Source: Pseudeuparius sepicola
Lineage: Eukaryota > Arthropoda > Insecta > Coleoptera > Anthribidae
Length of the DNA stretch: 64,000 bases
NCBI GenBank assembly: GCA_963920635.1
Contig: OY987299.1
Location: 70,042,692 to 70,106,691 of the forward strand
Direction of reading: 5' to 3'
The translations under genes and the position numbers were made by a program. The first letter of the stretch is position 1. Each line of letters starts with the position of its first letter. Below are positions 32,497 through 43,491 of the stretch, one piece after another. The notes under the pieces are model-generated. The model had not been told where the DNA came from, did no database searches, and saw nothing but the letters and a program-made list of their open reading frames with translations.

Positions 32497-33629
32497 CGGT
32501 GGAGTGTTCCAATTTTCGGCCAGTATACATGTAGTCTTGCTAACGACTGCATTACGCTTATCCCGGGGTGACTATCATGTAGCATCTTCAATACTTCTTG
32601 TTGAAGCACTGTTGGTACACAAATCCGCCCTTTCCAAAGTAGAATACCTTCCTCTACTGACAGTTCTTCTCGCTTTTCGAAAAATGGCAGCAATTCTTCG
32701 GAGAGATACTTTTTCTGAGGCCATGTTGTTTGGACAAATTGTTGTACCTGTTTCAGTATCGGATCGATGGTTGTGTTTTGCTTCAATGATTGCTTAGTTA
32801 CACATAAGTTTTGTAATTGCAAGTGTAAAAGCTGACTGCGGTGAGGTTCTCCCATCTCTTCATTTGGTGTGCGGTTTTTCTCAGGGAGGGGCAAACGCGA
32901 GAGTGCATCGTTTTCCTTCCCGCTTTGATGTTGAATAGTGTAATTATAACTGCTCAAAATCATAGCCCATCGCATCAAGCGATTGCTGGCGATTTTCGGA
33001 GTAATTCGGTTTTCACTGAAAATGTGCTGTAGAGGTTTGTGGTCGGTAACCAAGAAAAAATGTCTTCCGTACAAATAGTGATTGAACTTAGACACTGCAA
33101 AAATGATTGCGAGGGCCTCTTTGTCTATCGTGCTGTAGCGTTTCTCCACATCAGTCCAAGTCCTTGAAGCAAAAGCTATCGGACGTAATGTTCCATCCGA
33201 AAATTTGTGTGACATAACTGCTCCTGCTCCTTTATACGAAGCGTCTGATGTTACAAAAATGGGTAGATTCGAGTCATAGTGTACCAAGGTGCTGTTTAAC
33301 GTTAAAATATGCTTCAATTTGGCAAATATGACCTCGTCTTCAGATGTCCACTGCCATTCCGTGTTCTTCTTCAGCAATCGGTGTAAAGGTGCACATTCTC
33401 TGTGTAAATTCTCGATGAATCGGCCGTAATACGTTATGGATCCCAGAAATGATCGGAGTTCAGTAATATTGTGTGGTGCCGGCATGTTTTGTATTGCTTG
33501 TATGCGTTCAGATGTCGGGTGGATGCCGTGACGATCGATTACATGTCCCAGGTAGACGACGCTCTCTTGAAACCACGCGCACTTGCTCTTTTCCGTCTTT
33601 AATCCAGCCATTTCTAAACGTTCCAGCAC
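32412..33629 (-). pseudogene. Gypsy RT thumb and RNase H
   Basis: It continues the polyprotein: YLGHVIDRHGIHPTSERIQA, FLGSITYYGRFIENL, then RNase H with FVTSDASYKGAGAVMSH, DKEALAIIFAVSKFNHYLYG and LVTDHKPLQHIF, followed by the tether and the H-x-H start of the integrase zinc finger region (LHDSHPGISVMQSLAR). The frame changes at about 32490 before the integrase core. 405 residues are open. Confidence 0.85.
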
Positions 33630-35612
33630 CTTTTTAATCGGCTGATGTGTTGCTCTGACGTCGGAGTGGTTATCAAAATTTCGTCCAAATAACAGACTGT
33701 GCCCTCTATGCCAGATAATAACTGGTCCATGATTCGTTGGAATAACGCTGGGGCAAATGATACCCCGAAAGGCAGTTTCTTGTAAGCGTAATAGCCCTTA
33801 TGGTTGGCTATCACGAGATATTTCCGAGAACCGGCATGTACTGGTAACTGTAGGTAAGCATCCTTTAAATCGATTTTTGAAAAATGTATGCCACCGGATA
33901 GCTTCGATGTGATCTCTTCAAAAGTCGGTAATGGGTATTCATCAACTTGTACATGGGGGTTTATTGTGACGTTAAAATCCCCACATAAACGAACGCTACC
34001 ATTTGACTTTACCACGACTACCACTGGAGATGCCCATTCGATTGGGGTAGCTGAAGTTTCAATGGGCTTGAGAACGTCCTCCCTTACCAATCTGTCTATT
34101 TCTGCGCTAACTTGTTGCTGTAGCGCGATTGGCACAGGCCTGGCACGAAAAGCTTTTGCAGGGACATCATCTCGTATATGTATTTTCGCTGAATGGCCTC
34201 GCAAGGTTCCGATTTTGCTTTCAAACAAACTGCTGTGGTCACTGAGGAGTTGCTCGACTCTTGTTGACTCCGAACTACCGTGCAAAAAGGTGTTTTGTTG
34301 TTGGGTATGTGCCGAATGGTCGATGTTACGAACTCGGCTACAGCTCATGTTACATATGCGCGCTCCTGGTGGTAGGGATAGACCGAAAGCTAAAGCCCAA
34401 TCTAACCCGAATAAAGAGTAATCATCGTCATCAACAAAATAAATTTTCAATTCCTTTAGGTTGTTACATGCGTTTACCTTGACAGGTGTCATTCCCAAGG
34501 TGTCAAGTTCGTGATGCATGTAGCCATAAAGATTCCCCGTCTTTTGCAGTTTTGGTTTGCCCAATTTTTTCCATAAAGTTGGTCCCCCTACCGAGCATTC
34601 AGCGCCTGGGTTGTACAACATCTCTGTAGTTACTCCGTTTATTTTTATGCCCAGCATGACCTTTTTACCCTCTTGAATGCATCTAACGTTTGATATATTT
34701 GAAATGCAACTGTCACATTCACTCTCATTGCATTTCGATTCCTCCGAGGGTCCACTTTCTTGAGTTTGAATGTGCCTAACTCCGCCACGGTTACCGCTTT
34801 GTTGCTTATTGATGACCTTTGCTTTTCCCGAAGATATGCAAGCGTTTGAAAAATGGTCCTTCTTACCGCATGCTAAACAAGATTTTCCCTTTGCTGGACA
34901 CACACTTTCTTTGTGAATTCCAAAACCGCAAAATATGCATTCCTTTTTCGCGTCTATGATTCTTACAATGCTGTCCTCCCCCGCAGAAGAATATTTGTTT
35001 TGTTTCGGATTTTGCTTTATACGAAACACGTTTTCCCGAGGATTGGCTGCTTGTCCCGGTCTCAAAAATGGTAAAGAAGCTAATTTCTTCCCATGGATGA
35101 AAGCTTGTTCGAGTTGTAACGCATAGGTTTCAATTTCGCAAAGTCGCAGCATTGGTGGTGTATTTTAAAATTATTTTTTGCTGCCATGATGGCTGGTTCA
35201 CGCCAATCACCAACTGGTCACGCAAACGCTCGCTAAGATTATCGCCAAATTCGCAGCTTCCTGCTAGCCCTCGTAAAACTGATAAAAACTGTGTATTACT
35301 TTCGTCCTCTTGCCTAAAACGCGACGAAAATGCTACCCGTTCTGAGAGGACGTATGTCTGTTTCTTGTAATACTTCTCCAGCACTGTTTTTAATTCATCA
35401 TATGTCTTTGCACTAACGACGTCAGGTTTAAAATGGTCTACTAAAATTTTAAAACAATTTGGCCCTACCTTGGATAAGAAGTAGTTTCGTTTTTCTGCCT
35501 CCTTTTCCTGTTTGTCAAAACCGTAAATCGCGAGTTCTACCTCGAATCTCTACAAGTAGTACCTGAAATCTTCCTTGTCCGGGTCAAATTGGTTGAACTG
35601 AAACGCCGCCAT
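33614..35612 (-). pseudogene. Gypsy gag, nucleocapsid, protease and reverse transcriptase
   Basis: The gag frame starts at 35612 (MAAFQFNQFDPDKEDF) and meets a TAG after RYYL (about 35550) and a frame change near 35140. Two CX2CX4HX4C knuckles (CIFCGFGIHKESVC and CLACGKKDHFSNAC) lie near 34850-34930. The protease site reads MLYNPGAECSVGG near 34600, where family members have a D-T/S-G triad, so the catalytic Asp appears lost. RT motifs are FSKIDLKDAYLQLPVH and, at the active site, YLDEILITT (about 33670-33695) instead of the usual YLDD. A frame change near 33620 separates it from RNase H. Confidence 0.85.
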
Positions 35613-35831
35613 CTCCGCTTGGTTCGTTCCGTTTCCTCATCGCCAAAGAATGTTGTATTACTGGAGTGGGAGGGAGTCTTCTGACATCAAAACATGAGCG
35701 CCCTTCAAAACTGAACTTTACTTGTTCCCAGCTCACTAAACAATGAAATGAAATGAAATTTATTGGTCCAAAGATCACATTACAGGATATAGGACAAGTC
35801 ACATGGAGTATATCCCTAATAGATACAAATG

Positions 35832-37448
35832 TTACATATTAAAATTAAGATAAAATCTAAAATCTAAAAATTCTTTTAGTGAATAGAAAGCACTCCTTAA
35901 CAAAAATGTTTTGATGTAAGCATTAAATTTATTGTTATTAAGATCTCGTATTTCTTTAGGAAGCTTGTTATATAAAACGGCACCTATGTAAAATGGATTT
36001 AGCTTGTAAAGTTCTAATCTGTGAAGGTCGTATTGAAAGTCATAACCATATCTTGTACTATAGCTGTGGTACATATTTTAAGACTTAAAAAAACTGAGGT
36101 TTTGTCTAACAAATTTCAAAACTTCAAAAATAAAGATAGATGGTAATGTCATTATGGCTTCTGTTTTAAAGGTTTTTGATTCTCCAAACTTAAGATCGAA
36201 CATGAAACGTATAGCTCTTTTTTGCATAAGGAATACTCTACCAGCTGCAGATGAAGCACCCCATAGAACAATTCCATATCTAATAATTGATTCAACATTA
36301 GTAAAGTAAAAAACTTTGAGCACCTGTTTACTTAAAATTTGTCTCAATCTCAACAAGGCAAACCAACCAGTAGCACACTTCCTACTCACATAATTGACAT
36401 GTTCTTTCCAGTTCATACTATCAATATGTATCCCCAATAATTTAAAGGATGTAATTTGTTCAATTGATTTACCATTTAATTTAATCAGTTGGCTTCTTGT
36501 ATAGTTGGCTCCATATGGATGAAATTGAATGGTGTATGTTTTTTTCGGATTAAGTGTAAGTTTGTTTTTACAAAAGTACTCATACAGTTGATTTAAGTTC
36601 TGCACTAGATGGTCTTTCATGTTGGATTCCTCAAAATTGTGTGATAGTAATGTCATATCATCAGCAAATTCACAGTGAAACACATTTAAGCAACTGGAAA
36701 CATCATTCGTATACATCAGAAAAAGTAAAAGGCCGAGAACACTACCCTGGGGAACACCAACTTCAACCCCCAACTGCCCGGACTGGACCCCATCAAAGAG
36801 TACATATTGTTTACGATTTTCTAAATATGAGTTTAGTAAATAATAGCAATTTCCACGAATGCCATATGATTGTTCTCTAAGAGGAGCCCATGATCCACAC
36901 AATCAAAAGCCTTGGTTAGGTCCACAAAGAGCGCCATCACCCTCTGATTATCATCTAAAGATTTATAAATTTCGTCCAAGATGGAGCACAGTGCAGTTAT
37001 CGTAGATCTTCTGCAACGGAAACCATGTTGAGTGTCTGATATTATTAGATTCCAAAAAGCTTGTAATTCTCTTAAATAGAACTTTTTCAAAAACCTTTGA
37101 AAAAACAGATAAAAGTGAAATAGGGCGATAATTACTGATATCCTTAGGATTGCCTTTCTTAAACAAACAAACAACTTTAGACATTTTTAAAACATTTGGG
37201 AAAGTAGATTCTCTGAAGCAGAGGTTTACCAAGTAAGTTATCGGAGCACTTAACTGACCAACACACAGTTTTAAAAGTGATGAAGAAAAATTATCTGGTC
37301 CACTAGAGTTCAAATTTTTTAAGTTATTTAAGATCTCAATAATTTCACTTTCCATAACTTTATATAAATAAATAGTTTTATCTGCAGAAAAAGTTGGTAC
37401 AGTTCCTTTATCACTGCTGGATTTAAAAGACCGTTGTGTGCCTTGCAA
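35832..37448 (-). pseudogene. CR1-type ORF2, reverse transcriptase
   Basis: Pieces in three frames: LNSSGPDNFSSSLLKLC and NPKDISNYRPISLLSVFSKV (37448-36963), QHGFRCRRSTITAL and MALFVDLTKAFDCVDHGLLL (37174-36833), then GVPQGSVLGLLLFLMYTNDV and HCEFADDMTLL (36902-36078, active-site FADD intact) and the C-terminal IGAVLYNKLPKEIRDLNNNKF (36074-35832). At least three frameshifts; inactive. Confidence 0.85.
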
Positions 37449-37626
37449 TTGTTTTGGAATTTCAGTGAAAAACGAATTAAATTGATTTGCAATGTCCGTT
37501 GGGTTTGTGTACTCAATATTATTTTTATAAATACTTTTGATTTTACTGTTATTTTGATTCTTTATTGTTGAGTTTATGAGTCTCCATACAGTTCTAGTTT
37601 TATTGTTTGAATAGTAAATTTTATCG

Positions 37627-38598
37627 TCATAATATTTTCTTTTGGCAAGCCTGAGTAGACGTCTGTATAGATATTTGTATTTTTTTATAAAATTCAGCTG
37701 TAATTATCCCCCGTTGCACCTGACAATGCAGCTTCTTCAAATTCCGTGCAGAAGTTCTTAAACCGGGTGTTAGCCATTGTTTATTATTATGGAAATTTGT
37801 CTGTTTCTTTTTAATAAGTGGAAAACTAATATTATAGTAATGCTCAAGAATGCCAATAAATATGTTAGTTTTATCATTAACATCACAACCTTTGTTGTAA
37901 ATTTCATCCCATGTCTCTAATGTTAGAGAGGTTTTAAATGAGTCTTTGTTTTTTTTAAAGGATCTTGAACAATAAAATTTGTTTTTGTTAGGAAAATCAT
38001 GTGGAAACTCAACCTTTTGATAGGTGTGATCCGATATGCCGTTTTCTTCAACAATTTGTTTGATTAAAATATCATTAAAATTTGTACAGATGTAATCTAT
38101 AACTGATGAAGAATTTACTGAAACTCTCGTGGATACATCAAAAACAGGATTTAAATTAAATGAGTTAAGAATATCCAGTAGCACAGATCTAACTCTATCA
38201 TCTTGCAGAAAATTAATATTTAAATCACCGACAACAATTAGTTTGCAGAAAGGAAAACTGTTGCATATAAAAGTTAGACAAAGTTCTAGTTGATTAAAAA
38301 AGTTTTGTTTAGGCGACAGTGGAGATCTGTATACACATAAAATACAAGTTGCTTCATTATGGACAGGTAAAATTATGCCCGTACATTCAAAAGTCATTTC
38401 AATACAGAATTGAGATATTTCTGTTAGTCTGAAAAAATCGATTGAATTTTTTACCAGGATAAGGACTCCTCCGTGTTTGTTTATGTTTCTGTTGTAATAA
38501 CATCCTATAGTGTAGCCATTTACCACAAGACTAGATATCTCTTTATCTTGGCACCAGCTTTCAGATATACATAAAATGTCCAACCTCACTTGGTCCAA
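37627..38598 (-). pseudogene. CR1-type ORF2, endonuclease domain
   Basis: APE/EEP endonuclease motifs in order: LDILCISESWCQDKEI, NKHGGVLILVKNS, CVYRSPLSP, LIVVGDLNINFLQ, SSVIDYICTNF and GISDHTYQKVEF. It nicks target DNA to prime reverse transcription. The domain is open (323 residues), then the frame changes near 37627 in the linker before the RT. Confidence 0.85.
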
Positions 38599-38705
38599 AA
38601 ATTAATCAATCATGTCTATTTTATTCTTAAACGACTGAATATTTTGGTGAGCTAACTTTAACAGCATATTTGCATTGATGTTCCTTGTTGAGTTATTTCC
38701 ACCCC

Positions 38706-39672
38706 TCATTGAGCCCTGGATAAAAAATCACCAGCGTTATTCCTTTCATGTAACGCAAAATTAAATCTCTTCACGCCAACGTTTGGAGGCCAAAAATCAG
38801 GAGCGTACATCTCATCTTTCCTATCCAATGGTACAGTTACAACAAAACATTTAAGCTGATTGGGTTTAGTGGGTAACTCTTTAACTTCAACAGTATCTTC
38901 TTTAAAATCCGGCTTGCATAATATATGTTTTTTAACCATTTCTGGTGTAACGTGCCGTTTTACCCTGTTAATATACAACCAAACTTTGCGATCTGCTCCT
39001 GCAAAACCCTTTTCCTTCTCCTCTTCTGATATCTTTCCTGTTCCTAAACGTTTGTTAAATCTTTTCCTGTATTTGACCAAATTGAAATTTTCATTGAAAT
39101 TATCATTATCTTTTTCTTTCCGAGCCTCCTCCATACATTCACTCTGGGACACCCTATATGTCTCCTTTTCATTTCTGGTAGTTTTTAACATTACATTTTT
39201 TGTAGACTCTATGGGTGTATTGTTTTCATTTGGCCTTGGTTGATTTAATGTTCCCAGTTTTGTCTTATCTTGAACTACAGAACTGTAGGAAATATTTACA
39301 TTTTTTGTGTTGTTTTTGTTTGACGTTCTTGTTAGAATTTGGATTTTTTCTTCTAGGAGTTGATTCTTTTGTTCTAGTAGGACTTTATTTTCAATTAAGA
39401 GATTATATTTTTCATCTTTCTCTTTAATAATTCTCTTCAATAGTTCAACCTCTGTGCTTAGCTCATCTGTTTGTTCTTCACATTGGGAATTTGTAGATGT
39501 CTTACAACAAAACACTCTTGGACCTTTATCTGCACTTGCACTGGGATTTTCTCTTTTGAAAAATGATATATGCCAAACAGCACCACACCTTACACAGCTA
39601 TTGCCAAAAAAGGAGAGTATACACTCCTTATTGCTACTATGCTTGAGAAAAATGCACTTTCGATGTATCTAA
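38706..39672 (-). CDS. CR1-type ORF1 protein (coiled coil, Cys-rich N-terminus)
   Basis: The frame is open upstream of the first internal Val/Met codon at 39515 to about 39672. The N-terminus is Cys-rich (GNSCVRCGAVWHISFF, then VFCCK), resembling the zinc-finger start of CR1 ORF1 proteins. A heptad-rich stretch (VELLKRIIKEKDEKYNLLIE, 39440-39380) should form a coiled coil. The C-terminal part has KVWLYINRVKRHVTPEMVKK and FWPPNVGVKRFNFALHERNN, an RNA-binding (RRM-like) fold seen in such ORF1s. No ATG at the N-terminus was fixed. Confidence 0.65.
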
Positions 39673-39794
39673 ATCAGTTTACTTCGGACGTGTATGGAGT
39701 TAAATGCTCGGTTAAATGTACGTCCAAAGAAGTCACGTGACTCAACTCGCCAATGAAAGCGCAAGACGTACACAGACTTTCATATACGTCGGGC

Positions 39795-39830
39795 GTATAA
39801 ATAGCCACTGCCTTGAAATTAATCTATAAT
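39795..39830 (+). promoter_or_regulatory. Candidate TATA-box promoter
   Basis: GGGCGTATAAATAGCCACTG (39790-39809) is a strong TATA-box context, 340 bp upstream of the MADF start codon, with a 3'-ward CpG-rich leader between. Direction and use are inferred only from position. Confidence 0.35.
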
Positions 39831-39914
39831 AAATGAAGAATGCAGAATGCCATCTGTTGCTTGTGTAAAATATTGCGGTAATATCCACATTACGTTTTCA
39901 CACATTGTTCAACT

Positions 39915-40134
39915 AGGGTTTCAATAAACAAGGATAAAGGGTTCCGCAAACCGAAGCGTGGCCGTGGTGGCGGCCACGGCCGCGGCCACATTCAAATACA
40001 ACACGTATAAACAAGTCGGTGTGGTCAAACCAATCGCGGCCTAGCATTTGCAGCCGCGGCCATTGCAGCGTTCTAGAGAGCGACCGCGGCTGAACGCATC
40101 TTGCCGCATTTGGCCGCTGTGACCGCAAGCAAAC
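39915..40134 (+). other. GC-rich leader upstream of the MADF gene
   Basis: This part is far richer in G+C and CpG than its surroundings. It holds a palindromic block GTGGCGGCCACGGCCGCGGC (39966-39985) and repeats of GGCCGCGGC. It could be the 5' region of the transposon or a CpG-rich promoter. Confidence 0.45.
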
Positions 40135-40273
40135 ATGTCTAATATATCAGGAAAATTAATTGAAGAGGTGAAACAATATCCTATTTTGTACAATTTATCT
40201 CATTCAGAGTATAAAAACATACGGAAGAAGGTCAAGATATGGGACGAAATTGGAAAAACACTGGATCTAAAAG
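40135..40273 (+). pseudogene. MADF-domain gene, exon 1
   Basis: The frame starts MSNISGKLIEEVKQYPILYN and continues LSHSEYKNIRKKVKIWDEIG, the first half of a MADF (Adf-1-type Myb/SANT-like) DNA-binding domain, ending at donor AAAAG|GTATGA. Joined to 54882 it reads LDLKGEEVKRKWKNLRDAY, which restores the domain with correct phase. Family knowledge: MADF proteins are the second, DNA-binding protein of many PIF/Harbinger transposons. The intron is now about 14.6 kb because of nested insertions. Confidence 0.8.
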
Positions 40274-40412
40274 GTATGAAAGTCAATTAGGTATTATTTT
40301 AATATTATTGTTGCTAGTATTTTTTATTAACATTAATTCAAACCTACTATATACTTTTTATAATATTTATTTTAGTATTCAGAATGTATGTATTATTATT
40401 AATATTAAAATA

Positions 40413-40747
40413 CAGGGTGACCCATTGAAAACAGTCCGCCATTACCACCGTGATCATTTTTCGTAAAAACCCTTGGTCAAGTTGATTTTGTCTTGGGGAG
40501 ACACATTGTATTGCATTTCTACCTCAGAGATGTCCTTTCGATTTTTTAAATGGGATAATGAGTATTTTTTGATAGATAATATTGATTAGGTACTACTTTT
40601 TAAAAAATGAAAACTTTAATTTAGCAGCTATTCAAAATGGCCACTTCCCCACCTCCATCTTCAAATAGACCAATCCAAATATTTTTCGAAAAATTATTAC
40701 ACACGGAGTTATTATTAATGGTTTATTATTTTTGATGGGCCACCCTA
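40413..40747. mobile_element. Mariner-type MITE with short inverted ends
   Basis: The left end is CAGGGTGACCCATTGAAAAC after TA; the right end TTTTTGATGGGCCACCCTAA is its imperfect mirror. About 335 bp, non-coding, inside the MADF intron. Confidence 0.55.
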
Positions 40748-40869
40748 AATATAACTATGGATTGAAATAAGTAACAAATCTGTTATGTATATCAAACGCA
40801 ATGTTAGGTGCTCTTCTCCCATCCACCACCCTGAAGCATTCCTCGAGCCATTTCGACAGGCTTTAACAA

Positions 40870-41129
40870 GTAGTAAAAATTATCGTCACTATTTTTTTAT
40901 TCGCAAATAGTTGTGTAATACGCACGCAGCTTTAACTACTTTTATAGCTGTTTCAGTTTTTATTTCCAACGGTCTTAGAAACAATCTTCATTTGTGCGTT
41001 AAAATTCCAAAAGCATTTTCAACCACTCGTCTAGCACGACAGGCTTTTATTGCAATTATCTTTTCTTGCATCATATCCTGACTACCCAAAAGGGAACGGT
41101 CACATTAAATATAGCTATAGTGAAAATGC
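40870..41129 (-). pseudogene. PIF/Harbinger transposase, C-terminal part
   Basis: Read on minus from 41129: AFSL, LYLM, PFPFG, then CRARRVVENAFGILTHK (around 41045-40990; the Glu in VVENAFGIL is the third catalytic residue), LFLRPLEIKTETAIK and VKAACVLHNYLRIKK. Several stops and frameshifts are present. The reading joins seamlessly, across the 9-bp duplication, to the other part at 54369, proving that one gene was split by the 13.2-kb insertion. Confidence 0.8.
41121..41129 (+). repeat. Target site duplication TGAAAATGC, left
   Basis: Identical 9-mer at 54369-54377. Both sit exactly outside the GGGTCGCGGAAAATTCTTCG termini of the 13.2-kb element. Confidence 0.93.
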
Positions 41130-41278
41130 GGGTCGCGGAAAATTCTTCGAAAAACAATCGTTCGAAAACAATTCTTTAAAGAACAATTCTTTGAACAATT
41201 CTTCAAAAAACAATTCTTTGAAAAAAATTTTTTTCGGAAAACAATTCTTCGAAAAATAATTCTATTATAACTATAACT
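41130..41278 (+). repeat. Left terminal array of a 15-bp repeat
   Basis: About nine variants of TTCGAAAAACAATTC or TTTGAAAAAACAATTC follow the terminal 20 bp. Each carries a TTCGAA palindrome or a decayed form of it. This copy is more diverged than the right array. Confidence 0.88.
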
Positions 41279-41563
41279 ATTATAAATAATTATATTATAA
41301 CTATTAGGTATAACGAAAAATACCCCTGAATTTAAATGATTTTAGAAAGAAACCGAAAAGGATCTAAACAGATCGATGTCAATGGTGAGGGCGATGTCGC
41401 TACAAGGTTCGGTAGGCACGGCGTCATGGAAAAGTATAAATATGGTTTTGAAAATAACAGTGCCTTCTAAAGTACTTATAGTTTATTTATTTATTTGTCG
41501 CCAATTTTGTGACATCGGCGCCATCGACATCGATTATCCAAGTATCTTCGCTTCCCCCCCACC

Positions 41564-42908
41564 CAGTGGCGTATTCAAGGGGGGGGCCAAAGGGGGCAAT
41601 TGCCCCCCCCCAGAGCTCTCTGGGGGGGGGGGCAATTGCCCCCTTTGCCCCCCCCCCCAGAGCTGTGGAGATAAACGAGATTTGGAATATCAAAATTAAC
41701 AATACCAAAAATTATGTATTCCTGGCCTAATCTGAAAATGCAGTGAACATCAAACATCTATAATTTGTTATTTGTTTCCTCTTGTCTTCTCGAAATTAAA
41801 ACCTGTGCAGTAGATTTCAGAACGTGCCGCCGTATATTATGACCACACTGTGTCGGTCGCATCGCATAACCGTAAATTAGGCAAAACAACCTACTTAACA
41901 TATTTTGCACAATTACAGTGTGCACCGCCACATCAGAAAGAACATTTTATAAACTGAAAATTTAAAAATTTATAATAGAAACAACATTAGCGAAAACCGA
42001 CTGAATGGATTAACAGTCCTTTATGTGTACCCTGAAATACCCATATCTCCAGAGGAGATATTTGACGAGCTCAAGACCAAAAAAAGAATACTTGATTTTG
42101 TGATATAGATTTTACTGGTTCGAAGAATTATTTTTATGTTATACAGGGTGTCCGGTAATATCTTAAAAAATTAAAAAGAAAAATGGAAAATATGACGATG
42201 ATGGGTGTTGAAATTGAAATTTTTTTCGATTTTTTTAAGTAACTTTTTGAGATGACAAAATTTTCTTGTAAAAAAAACAACAAGTTAATTAAACTGTCAA
42301 AAAATAAATGTGCTTGTTTACTTACATTTTAGTTTGAATTTAATCGCATACGAGTGTCGATATGCACCTGCATCGATGCAGAAATTTGAAAATTTCTCGA
42401 AAACAGTCACCTTTGGCATTATTCACCAACTATACCTTTTTTGCTTAGAAAACGTGTGGGAAGAGGATACATTCACAAAATGCCGTAAAAGTTTACTGTC
42501 AAAAAAGTTAGGGCAAATTAAATTAAATAATAATAGCGTATGCAGTGTCCTCTACGGATTGCACCAAAAATAATACCAAATTATGACTTCTCTTCCCAAA
42601 AAAACCCCGGCTACCAAATTTTGCAAGAAAATTTTGTCGTCTCAAAAAGTTACTTAAAAGGATCGAAAATAAAATTTCAATTTCAACACCCTGCATCTCG
42701 GAAGCCAAACATCTGCGGACCCATGTTCATATGAACTTTTCGTCATATTTTCTATTTTCCAAGTTGGTGCATTTATTCCCGGACACCCTGTATTTATTTA
42801 TTTTAGAAAATATGTTTTTGTTCTGTTTGTATTCATTAAAATTATCGACAGAGTTTTGTTATTTATAACTGATTGCCCCCCCAGACGTTAATCCTGGATA
42901 CGCCACTG
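41564..42908. mobile_element. Non-autonomous hAT element with 8-bp target duplication
   Basis: The ends are CAGTGGCGTATTCAAGGGGG (41564) and GGATACGCCACTG (to 42908), the CAGTGGCGTATCC type common in insect hAT elements. The exact 8-bp duplication CCCCCACC lies at 41556-41563 and 42909-42916. Just inside the left end is a long G/C palindrome (41581-41660). No transposase is present; a TA-flanked MITE sits inside. Confidence 0.88.
42144..42790. mobile_element. Mariner-type MITE nested in the hAT element
   Basis: CAGGGTGTCCGGTAATATC at 42144 and its mirror CCGGACACCCTG ending at 42790, each bounded by TA (42142-42143, 42791-42792). Inner arm matches include GGGTGTTGAAATTGAAATTT, mirrored near 42670-42695, and AAGTAACTTTTTGAGA near 42238, mirrored near 42640-42655. 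647 bp, non-coding. Confidence 0.85.
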
Positions 42909-43101
42909 CCCCCACCCTCCCAACTTTGACCGGCGCTAAAATAAAATCCTTGTCCCAAGGGACACATCGTATAGTTGTATCAAAATAATTAAACAATGCC
43001 GAAACCAATATTTGTCATTCGTGTCATCGTCTTAAGTCAGAATAAAAGTACTTATTATTGTTAATTTATTAGTATTTAAAAACGCCGCTATAAACATAAA
43101 A

Positions 43102-43491
43102 ATGGATGAAATATGTTTTCTAAAAAGTGGAAGAGGTAAAAACATTCTCTATTTAAGTGGTTATTTGTACTATAAAGATAAATCGTACGGTGGTAGTACG
43201 TACTGAAAATGTGTGGATTTTGAGAAAGGCTGCAAAGGACGTTTGAACCTTTCTGATGGTAGGGTAATTAGTCGCTGTCCACCGAATCATAATCATACTG
43301 GACGACCAGAAATGCGCGAAGTGCACCAAGTTCTCCAAGATGTTAGGAAGAGGGCTTCATCATCCATAAATATCCCGCAAAACATTATTGCAGATGCAAC
43401 CTCTACCTGCACCGATACTGTCATTTGCCATCAATGTCCTCATAGTCCAAGAAAATTATACATGGAGAAAAAAATAATTCTTAACAGGTAG
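43102..43491 (+). pseudogene. FLYWCH zinc-finger domain of a Mutator-like transposase, N-terminal remnant
   Basis: The ATG at 43102 opens MDEICFLKSGRGKNILYLSG and YLYYKDKSYGGSTY; a TGA at 43204 replaces the conserved Trp of the FLYWCH fold. The frame then gives KCVDFEKGCKGRLNLSDGRV and CPPNHNHTGRP with the C..C..H.H zinc ligands, then an Ala/Ser linker (VRKRASSSINIPQNIIADAT), and stops at 43491. Family knowledge: FLYWCH fingers sit at the N-terminus of many animal Mutator-like transposases. No MULE domain follows. It lies between the hAT insertion and the foldback and is probably original cargo of the 13.2-kb element. Confidence 0.78.

Larger units (their letters stand above)
31426..35735 (-). 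mobile_element. Gypsy-type LTR retrotransposon, internal region without LTRs
   Basis: On the minus strand the order is gag (from 35612), zinc knuckles, protease, RT, RNase H and integrase, which is the Ty3/Gypsy order. TTGGCGATGAGGAAAC just upstream of gag (about 35632-35650) looks like a primer-binding site. No LTR is recognised on either side: the 5' side is cut by the CR1-type element at 35738 and the 3' side by the inverted-repeat block before 31420. Confidence 0.85.
35738..39675 (-). mobile_element. CR1/jockey-type non-LTR retrotransposon
   Basis: On minus it carries ORF1 (to 38706), an APE-type endonuclease (38598-37627), an RT (37448-35832) and a 3' end with a short tandem tail (TTCAT repeats at 35738-35756, read on minus). 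Nearly complete in order of domains, but with frameshifts in ORF2. Its 3' end interrupts the leader of the Gypsy element. Confidence 0.8.

Noticed and set aside
39848..39930. MPSVACVKYCGN reading as a possible THAP-domain start
   Set aside because: Frame stops soon after, and the spacing of the C and H ligands and the Pro/Trp landmarks of THAP do not follow.
41581..41660. G/C homopolymer palindrome read as overlapping Gly/Pro-rich ORFs on both strands
   Set aside because: It is the subterminal part of a hAT element with a CAGTGGCGTATYC terminus; the frames are low-complexity artefacts.
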